This document shows, piece by piece, positions 57,200 through 62,370 of a DNA stretch of 62,370 nucleotides. The stretch is from positions 852 through 63,221 of the forward strand of contig JAADJB010000030.1 of assembly GCA_013151035.1 (NCBI GenBank), given 5' to 3'. This stretch comes from Gammaproteobacteria bacterium. Lineage in GTDB: Bacteria > Pseudomonadota > Gammaproteobacteria > JAADJB01. A program made the translations under genes and the position numbers. How positions within the stretch are numbered: the stretch's first letter is position 1; every line of letters begins with the position of its first letter. Under the pieces are notes generated by a model that saw only the letters and a program-made list of their open reading frames with translations, was not told where the DNA came from and searched no databases.

Positions 57200-58351
57200 A
57201 TGGATCATAACGAAGATACAATAGATCCCTCTGCACCAATTGAGATCGCTGGTGCCGGCCCTGCCGGATTAGCCGCCGCCATTACATTGGCGACTGCGGG
57301 TCGTCGGGTTATTGTGCATGAAGCACACCAAGAAGTCGGTCAACGTTTTGATGGAGACTTCCAGGGCATTGAAAACTGGACGACCGAGGAAGATGCCTTA
57401 GCAACATTGAGTACAGCAGGATTAACCACTGCATTTACCGCCAAACCTTACTGCCAGGGCAGCGCCTTTGATGCCAGCGGCAAGCGCTATGAGATCAAGA
57501 CCAATGAACCGCTGTTCTATCTGGTAGAACGGGGTCCCGGTCCTGACACGTTGGATAGCGCCCTGCTCCAACAGGCTCAAGAACTTGGTGTAGAGGTTCG
57601 TTTTAATAGTCGGCTACAACATATTGCCGGTGCCGGCATCCTGGCCTCGGGGCCACATGCAGCGGATGCCATTGCCGTCGGCTATCACTTCGATACTGAT
57701 ATAGAGGATGGCTTTTGGGTTATTTGTGACGACAACCTGGCACCCCAGGGCTATGCCTATCTACTCATAATGGGCGGTAAAGGTACCGTCAAGAGCTGTA
57801 TGTTTAGCGATTTCAAACAAGAAAAGATTTACGTCCAGCGGACAATAGAAGCCTTTCAAAAGCTGACAGGACTAGATATGCACAACCCTCGACCTCACGG
57901 TGGTAGTGGCAACTTTGTCATCCCGGATAGCGCCTATGGTGGCATACACCCCATAGTCGGTGAACAAGCGGGGTTCCAGGATACCTTATGGGGCTTTGGT
58001 ATGCGTCTGGCAATCTCATCCGGGGTTCTTGCCGCACAAAGCCTGTTAAATCATGAGAACTACGACAGGCTATGGCAGCAACAACTAAAACCCCAAATGG
58101 AGACTTCAATCGTAAATCGGGCCATGTTCAGCCTGTTGGGTAATCGCGGCTATCGCTGGTTTCTGCGTAACCAGGCATCCAACCCTGACCTGCGGACATC
58201 ACTGCGTCATCAATACCGGGGGTCATTCTTCAAGCGACTATTACTGCCTCTGGCAAGGCTTCGTTATCAGAGTCAACGCAAGAATGTCAGCTGCAACCAT
58301 GTTGACTGCCAATGCGTCTGGTGTCGTAGCCAACGCTGTAGTCATGGCTGA
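57200..58351 (+). CDS. FAD-dependent oxidoreductase, geranylgeranyl-reductase-like
   Basis: 383 residues from ATG 57200; an in-frame ATG at 57170 lies within a degenerate REP copy and is unlikely. The FAD-binding Rossmann motif IAGAGPAGLAAAITLATAGR opens the protein. GFWVICDDNLAPQGYAYLLI, KSCMFSDFK and a second FAD motif VGEQAGFQDTLWGFGMRLAI follow. The C-terminus carries an unusual Cys/His cluster (CNHVDCQCVWCRSQRCSHG). Substrate unknown. It overlaps the next gene by 8 bp. Confidence 0.85.
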   Translation: MDHNEDTIDPSAPIEIAGAGPAGLAAAITLATAGRRVIVHEAHQEVGQRFDGDFQGIENWTTEEDALATLSTAGLTTAFTAKPYCQGSAFDASGKRYEIKTNEPLFYLVERGPGPDTLDSALLQQAQELGVEVRFNSRLQHIAGAGILASGPHAADAIAVGYHFDTDIEDGFWVICDDNLAPQGYAYLLIMGGKGTVKSCMFSDFKQEKIYVQRTIEAFQKLTGLDMHNPRPHGGSGNFVIPDSAYGGIHPIVGEQAGFQDTLWGFGMRLAISSGVLAAQSLLNHENYDRLWQQQLKPQMETSIVNRAMFSLLGNRGYRWFLRNQASNPDLRTSLRHQYRGSFFKRLLLPLARLRYQSQRKNVSCNHVDCQCVWCRSQRCSHG

Positions 58352-59417
58352 TACGGAAACCATCCAGCTTTATACCGAAGGGGATCGCTTATTCGATGCC
58401 ATGCTGGCAGCCATTGAAAACGCACAAAAACAGGTGTGGCTAGAGACCTATATCTTTGCCGATGACGAGGTAGGCCGCCGCTTTGCCCACGCCTTATCTG
58501 AACGAGCCAAAGCCGGGGTGCAGGTTCGTCTACTGGTCGATGCAGTAGGGTCACTATTTCAGTTTTATCGTTCACTCGGTTCCGATCTCGAACAAGCGGG
58601 GGTACAAGTTCATCACTTCCATCGCTGGTACTGGCGCAAGCCCCTGCGTTATAACCGTCGGGATCATCGTAAGTTACTGGTCGTCGATGGCTGTCATGCC
58701 TTTCTTGGCGGATTCAATATTCATCGGGAAAGCTCACAACACTATTTTGGTAATGCACGCTGGCGCGATACCCACGCCTCTTTTCGAGGCGAACTGGCAC
58801 AACAGGCTGCTGAATTATTTGATGCCTTCTGGCATGGTGATAAACATCACCTGCCGATTGATAACAAGCAGGCTAAAAGCACTCTGGTTGCCAATCAAAC
58901 CCGCTTTTACCGACGCCAACTCAATAGCATCTATAATGATTTCCTCGGCAACGCCAAACAACAGGTGTGCCTGACAACGCCCTATTTTGTGCCGGATCAC
59001 CATACCCAAAAAGTCTTGATAGCCGCCGTAAAACGCGGGGTTGAAGTGCGCTTACTGGTGCCCCATACCGGCGATGTACGTTTGGCTCGTTGGGCCGCTA
59101 ATGCTGTTTATGCTCGATTACTGGATAATGGAGTCAGAATCTTTGAGTACCTTCCCCGCATGCTACATGCCAAGGTTGCCATTGTAGATGGTAACTGGGC
59201 GACATTAGGCACTGCTAACCTCGATTATCGTAGCCTGATTCAGAACTATGAATTAAACCTGGTCAGTCGCGATACCGATTTCTGTCACCAGTTACAGGCA
59301 CAATTTGAAGAAGACCTGAAAGAGGCCTCCGCCGTATGCCCGGTACGCTGGCATCAACGCCGCTGGGTACCACGTCTCGCCGAATTTCTAGGCTGGTGTG
59401 TCCGACGTTGGTTATGA
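58344..59417 (+). CDS. Phospholipase D-family cardiolipin synthase (ClsB-like)
   Basis: 357 residues from ATG 58344; an upstream start at 58284 would overlap the oxidoreductase gene by 68 bp. Two HKD motifs are present: HRKLLVVDGCHAFLGGFNIH and HAKVAIVDGNWATLGTANLD. Together they form one active site that joins or transfers phosphatidyl groups, making cardiolipin in ClsB. It acts at the inner membrane. Confidence 0.9.
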   Translation: MADTETIQLYTEGDRLFDAMLAAIENAQKQVWLETYIFADDEVGRRFAHALSERAKAGVQVRLLVDAVGSLFQFYRSLGSDLEQAGVQVHHFHRWYWRKPLRYNRRDHRKLLVVDGCHAFLGGFNIHRESSQHYFGNARWRDTHASFRGELAQQAAELFDAFWHGDKHHLPIDNKQAKSTLVANQTRFYRRQLNSIYNDFLGNAKQQVCLTTPYFVPDHHTQKVLIAAVKRGVEVRLLVPHTGDVRLARWAANAVYARLLDNGVRIFEYLPRMLHAKVAIVDGNWATLGTANLDYRSLIQNYELNLVSRDTDFCHQLQAQFEEDLKEASAVCPVRWHQRRWVPRLAEFLGWCVRRWL

Positions 59418-59487
59418 TCCCTTAAGAAACTCAAAAACCAGACGTTATATAAAGAACCCCTCTATTCAACCACACGAGCAAAGAACC

Positions 59488-59700
59488 ATGTCCAGCATCC
59501 CCGCTATCAATGCAGCCACTCAGGGAATTCAGCGCGGCCTGCAGGGACTCAGCAAGAGCACTGCCGAAATAGCCAAGGCCGGCGATATTACTCAAGCCAG
59601 TGTTGATATCATACAAAATGAAAATCTGATTGAGGCATCAGCCAAAGCCGTCAAGCTAATTGATGATACCCTTGGATCCATCATAGATACTCAAGCCTGA
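59488..59700 (+). CDS. Small conserved hypothetical protein
   Basis: 70 residues from ATG 59488. Helical, low-complexity pattern SSIPAINAATQGIQRGLQGL, then NENLIEASAKAVKLIDDT. It resembles short proteins with flagellar-rod-like N-termini seen in other Gammaproteobacteria, but no function is established. It follows the synthase gene by 70 bp. Confidence 0.65.
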   Translation: MSSIPAINAATQGIQRGLQGLSKSTAEIAKAGDITQASVDIIQNENLIEASAKAVKLIDDTLGSIIDTQA

Positions 59701-59734
59701 ATTAAATCGGTCATTCATTCCCGCTCAACCTTGT

Positions 59735-59757
59735 CATTCCCACGCAGGCGGGAATCC
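59735..59757. repeat. Short REP-like hairpin
   Basis: CATTCCCACGCAGGCGGGAATCC, with ATTCCC pairing to GGGAAT. It is a very common bacterial intergenic repeat type and unlike the GGTGCG family. The rest of the gap from 59758 to 60140, apart from the tRNA fragment, shows nothing I can identify. Confidence 0.7.
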
Positions 59758-59917
59758 ATAGACAACAATCTAGACAAACGTCAGGATCAAGCTGGAAACA
59801 AATGCTCAAACGGACGGGTATTGAAAACTTCCGATTTACTAACCAGTAATCATAGGTAATGCTACTCATCCTAATCATGACAAAGACCTACGTAAAAACG
59901 TAAGCCTTTGAATTGTT

Positions 59918-59962
59918 TGGCGCGCCCGGAGCGATTCGAACGCCCGACCGCCTGGTTCGTAG
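59918..59962 (-). other. 3' half of tRNA-Arg(ACG), attachment-site remnant
   Basis: Reading the minus strand gives the anticodon loop CTACGAA, the 3' stem CCAGG, variable CGGTC, the T-arm GGGCG-TTCGAAT-CGCTC, acceptor CGGGCGC, G and CCA. No D-arm or 5' acceptor lies beyond 59962, so this is half a gene. Integrases that recombine in the anticodon loop leave such halves at the distal end of islands. An intact copy should lie to the right, beyond the window. Confidence 0.85.
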
Positions 59963-60140
59963 TTCCCAAAAGTGATATTTTATATTTTTCAATTACTTAT
60001 AGACCCGCCCTCGCCTTTAAGTCTCGCCAACACTCGCTGAGTATCGCTGAGCCATTTTGCTTTTCTACGTTAGAATCAATCAACAATACGCCACCTGTTC
60101 GTGATGGCAATAGGCACACGTAGTGCTATAATTGCTCATT

Positions 60141-60416
60141 ATGAAACCTATCAACTGGAATCCAGAAAAAAATCGCAAGCTTATCGAGGAAAGAGATATC
60201 TCTTTTGAGGATATAGTTTTCTCTTTGCAATCAGGCTGTTTGCTCGATGATATTGCTCATCCTAATAATAAAAAATATCCACATCAACGGGTGTTCGTTG
60301 TGGCTATAGATGAGTATGCATACTTGGTTCCATATATTGAAAATGATGAAGAGATATTCCTTAAAACAGTCATGCCTAGTCGGAAAGCGACTAAACATTA
60401 TTTTGGAGAAAAATGA
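60141..60416 (+). CDS. BrnT-like toxin
   Basis: 91 residues from ATG 60141. NWNPEKNRKLIEERDISFED followed by HQRVFVVAIDEYAYLVPYIE and MPSRKATKHY fits the BrnT/RelE-like ribonuclease fold. An extended -10 TGCTATAAT lies 9-17 bp upstream of the ATG. It overlaps the antitoxin gene by 4 bp. Toxin first and antitoxin second is the BrnTA order. Confidence 0.8.
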   Translation: MKPINWNPEKNRKLIEERDISFEDIVFSLQSGCLLDDIAHPNNKKYPHQRVFVVAIDEYAYLVPYIENDEEIFLKTVMPSRKATKHYFGEK

Positions 60417-60706
60417 TGAACAAAATTAATTTAGATAAAGAAGAGCAAGAACTTCTGGATGCTTATGATTCAGGTGAATTTAAATCCGTCATGACTGATG
60501 AACGAAAGAAGTCAATCGAACAGTCAGCCGCACTTACGTTTAAGAAAAACAAAAGGATTAATATTAGATTATCTGGAAGAGATTTATCAGCTCTTCAAAG
60601 GAGAGCACTAGAAGAAGGTATGCCTTATCAAACCTTGGTAGCTAGTATTTTGCATAAATATGTTTCCGGTAGTTTGTATGATGTCACAGCTAACAAGCGC
60701 AATTAA
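60413..60706 (+). CDS. BrnA/CopG-like antitoxin
   Basis: 97 residues. The C-terminal RINIRLSGRDLSALQRRALE followed by EGMPYQTLVASILHKY is a ribbon-helix-helix-type DNA-binding segment of this antitoxin group. The N-terminus binds the toxin. A decayed relative lies at 24855-24974, in the other island. Confidence 0.85.
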   Translation: MMNKINLDKEEQELLDAYDSGEFKSVMTDERKKSIEQSAALTFKKNKRINIRLSGRDLSALQRRALEEGMPYQTLVASILHKYVSGSLYDVTANKRN

Positions 60707-60742
60707 CTCGGATGACAAGTACGAAAACCTACTAAAACCGTA

Positions 60743-60913
60743 GATCGAAAAGAAGCACAGGAGTTGGGAGGCTGGTCTGATGTCCGTATGGTTCAGCGTT
60801 ATGTCCACCTTGCCCCTGAGCATTTCAGACACATTGCCTGGGATGTCTGGTATGGGGGCACATTTTTGGGTACACCCCATATTTCAGGCATAAAAATGGC
60901 CTATCAAATATAG
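60743..60913 (+). pseudogene. Tyrosine recombinase (integrase) C-terminal remnant
   Basis: Translation in this frame gives QELGGWSDVRMVQRYVHLAP then EHFRHIAWDVW. GGWSDVRMVQRYVHL carries the last catalytic residues, including the Tyr nucleophile. The N-terminal and Arg boxes are gone. It is probably the enzyme that inserted the tRNA-Arg island, now dead. Confidence 0.8.
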
Positions 60914-60960
60914 GTTGCTTATATTATATTGCGCCTTGCTATTAATTGGGAAATTAAATC

Positions 60961-61146
60961 ATGGCTGAAAATGCAGTAGTTCGCGCTCGTATTAATGAGC
61001 ACATCAAAGAAGAGGCCGCCACCGTGCTGGCCACAATGGGCCTAACCATATCAGATGCCTTTAGAATGATGTTAATCTATCGAAAACCAAGTGACGAGGT
61101 ATTACAACTTGTTCGTCTTGGTTCGCATAGTGAGCTGGGGCTGTAA
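60961..61146 (+). CDS. RelB/DinJ-family antitoxin, C-terminally truncated
   Basis: 61 residues. ARINEHIKEEAATVLATMGL then TISDAFRMML matches the N-terminal ribbon-helix-helix of RelB/DinJ. The usual toxin-binding end (KALPFEPLIPN-like) is replaced by YRKPSDEVLQLVRLGSHSEL. No toxin gene follows. Between it and the peptidase (61147-61291) I see no supported gene. It may still bind DNA. Confidence 0.6.
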   Translation: MAENAVVRARINEHIKEEAATVLATMGLTISDAFRMMLIYRKPSDEVLQLVRLGSHSELGL

Positions 61147-61291
61147 TAAGCCAGCGCATGGCATCAGCCATCTTAGCGTACGTTTTCGTACCGTTGGGCT
61201 TCAAACCCTGAATATTGCTGAATGTGTAAAGCGCCTGGAGTTCTGAGTACGTTGTGCTTCTGTCCGACAACAGTCATGACTTAATCTAGTT

Positions 61292-61975
61292 TTATCGTCT
61301 GAGTATTGCAATCCAACGCCATAAGTTTAAAAGACTTGCTAACGAACCTGCTAAATACGTTAACGCTGCTGCGCGTAAAATGCGACGTACTTTTGGAATA
61401 TCTTCAGTCTCTATATAACCTGATTCAAGAATAGGTAATGCCTTGTTGAAACTAGCATCTATTTCCACAGGTAAAGTAACCAAATGAACAAGTGCAGCCA
61501 TAAACATTGAACCAATTCCAACAGCAAGTAAAAAACCACCCAGTGCAGGTGCACGAGTTAAAGCTATGACGATTGGCATGATCATCATGGCAGAGACCCC
61601 GAATTTTTGTACCGCATTTGCAAATATAACAAGACGTCCTCGCCATGCTAATAAAGGTTCTTTTCTGTGATGTTGAATCGCGTGTCCTACTTCATGTGCA
61701 GCAACAGCAATTGCAGTTAATGATTTATCGTCAAAATTATTAGGTGATAAGCGTACAACCCGATCCATTGGATCATAGTGATCTGAGTTGGCATCTGTTT
61801 TTTCAACTTTGACGTGTGACATTTCAAATCGATCAAGTAGATATCGAGCAAGCTCTCCACCAGTACCTTGAAGACGATCTAATGATTTTGCATAACGACG
61901 GAAGGTATATTGAGCCCACCATTGTGGACCAAATAAAAGAGCAATAATGAGTAGCAAGATAATTATAAAATGCAT
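61292..61975 (-). CDS. Zinc metallopeptidase, YugP family
   Basis: 227 residues. An N-terminal membrane helix (IIILLLIIALLFGPQWWAQY), the zinc-binding HEVGHAIQH motif near residue 93-101, two to three further membrane helices, and VEIDASFNKALPILE, whose conserved Glu/Asp complete the family core. Role in the cell is unknown. It appears intact within otherwise decayed island DNA. Confidence 0.88.
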   Translation of the reverse strand: MHFIIILLLIIALLFGPQWWAQYTFRRYAKSLDRLQGTGGELARYLLDRFEMSHVKVEKTDANSDHYDPMDRVVRLSPNNFDDKSLTAIAVAAHEVGHAIQHHRKEPLLAWRGRLVIFANAVQKFGVSAMMIMPIVIALTRAPALGGFLLAVGIGSMFMAALVHLVTLPVEIDASFNKALPILESGYIETEDIPKVRRILRAAALTYLAGSLASLLNLWRWIAILRR

Positions 61976-62013
61976 AATGAATAAATATACCAGAAGATCA
62001 AAGAGCCAGGAGG

Positions 62014-62121
62014 CTAGTCTAATGTGCGAATGGTATTGGCCGAAATACCCAGCTCTCTGGCTACTGCTTTCTTGCTCAAGCCATTGCCCTTGTCGAACAG
62101 CGATTTGATTTTATGAATCAT
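62014..62121 (-). pseudogene. IS21-family IstA N-terminal remnant
   Basis: ATG 62121, with AAGGAG upstream, encodes 35 residues: MIHKIKSLFDKGNGLSKKAV then ARELGISANTIRTLD and a stop. This is the first helix-turn-helix of IS21 transposases (ARELGISRNTVR). It breaks off at sequence that matches the integrase remnant. Confidence 0.7.
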
Positions 62122-62237
62122 ATTCCACTCCTTCAAAGCCATCTCCAAAATAAATCTGGGAATGGTACGGGCTATTCACCCAACATAATGAAAAAGGGGG
62201 GCAATTTTGTTGTCCGCTGGGGGATCAGTGTGAACGA

Positions 62238-62300
62238 CTACCGGCTAAAGCCGGTAGCTTCAAATTACGGCTGAAAGCCGTTCATTCCGCCTGAAGGCGG
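62238..62300. repeat. Three consecutive hairpins downstream of a transposase end
   Basis: CTACCGGCTAAAGCCGGTAG (62238-62257), ACGGCTGAAAGCCGT (62267-62281) and CCGCCTGAAGGCGG (62287-62300). Clustered subterminal hairpins are typical of IS200/IS605-type single-strand transposition ends. Confidence 0.6.
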
Positions 62301-62301
62301 G

Positions 62302-62370
62302 CTACAATACACTGAAGTCATCATCAGGGTCATTAGGCTTCTGGTTCTTTATGTATTCTTTCCACACTTC
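62302..62370 (-). CDS. Probable transposase, C-terminal end only (continues beyond window)
   Basis: Minus-strand frame open at the right edge: EVWKEYIKNQKPNDPDDDFS then VL and TAG at 62302-62304. It looks like the end of an IS200/IS605- or REP-associated transposase, and hairpins follow directly, but 22 residues are too few for certainty. Confidence 0.4.
   Translation of the reverse strand, partial: EVWKEYIKNQKPNDPDDDFSVL

Noticed and set aside
59908-60123. 71-residue frame starting at the tRNA fragment (MNCLARPERFERPTAWF)
   Set aside because: The ARPERFERP start is the well-known translation of a tRNA 3' end, not a protein.
61061-61270. 69-residue minus-strand frame (GLKPNGTKTYAKMADAMRWL)
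   Set aside because: It overlaps the RelB-like gene, has no clear ribosome site and no family I recognise; possibly a fragment, but unsupported.

Overview
The window looks like chromosomal DNA of a free-living gammaproteobacterium of moderate GC. The main evidence is gene order. On one side is hrcA-grpE-dnaK-dnaJ-dapB, and on the other nadK-recN / fur-bamE / rnfH-ratA ... smpB-ssrA, as in many Gammaproteobacteria. The tmRNA tag reads ANDDNYALAA. I cannot name a genus. Short palindromes of the type GGTGCGTGGTACGCACC are scattered between genes in singles and facing pairs (REP/BIME-like).

Layout. 1-10.9 kb (minus strand): a four-gene surface or periplasm cluster. It holds an STN-domain protein with a coiled-coil tail, a giant ~1980-residue protein built of carboxypeptidase-regulatory/Ig-like modules, a PKD/Ig protein ending in two dockerin-like calcium-loop units, and a cohesin-like protein with an array of thrombospondin type 3 repeats that runs off the left edge. 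11-23.9 kb: housekeeping core (dapB, chaperones, NAD kinase, RecN, Fur, BamE, RnfH, RatA, an SNF-family transporter, SmpB, tmRNA). 24-27.3 kb: decayed accessory island behind ssrA, with broken antitoxin genes, a mobile mystery A/B pair whose B protein has lost its Fic motif, an intact Phd/ParE-like pair and a degenerate copy of the tmRNA 3' end. 27.3-33.5 kb: IbaG, an IS3 remnant, a LysR gene divergent from a pirin/glutathione-transferase/CDGSH/amino-acid-permease operon, and a DMT exporter behind an apparent transcription attenuator with a leader peptide.

33.5-41.3 kb: a regulatory and transport module. A sigma-54-type promoter drives an operon for a UspA-like protein, an SLC13 permease with RCK_C domains and NhaD. 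The divergent operon encodes a histidine kinase, an NtrC-type activator and a VTT-domain membrane protein. 41.3-46.2 kb: mixed and decayed region with a DUF4124 protein, an inverted-repeat element, an RluA-type synthase, a broken chemoreceptor, a PstS-like protein and a broken porin with a hexanucleotide repeat. 46.3-57.1 kb: copper/silver resistance (cupredoxin, CusABC-type efflux with CusF domains fused to CusB, DUF411 protein, CopL-like protein, P1B ATPase). 57.1-59.7 kb: FAD oxidoreductase, phospholipase D-type synthase and a small protein. 59.9-62.4 kb: start of a second decayed island bounded by a tRNA-Arg(ACG) 3' half, with a BrnT/BrnA-like pair, integrase, RelB, IS21 and other transposase remnants, and a YugP-type zinc peptidase.

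The observations I rate highest are the neighbouring cohesin-like and dockerin-like genes in a non-cellulolytic context, the leader-peptide attenuator before the DMT exporter, and the self-contained sigma-54/two-component/NhaD-SLC13 module.
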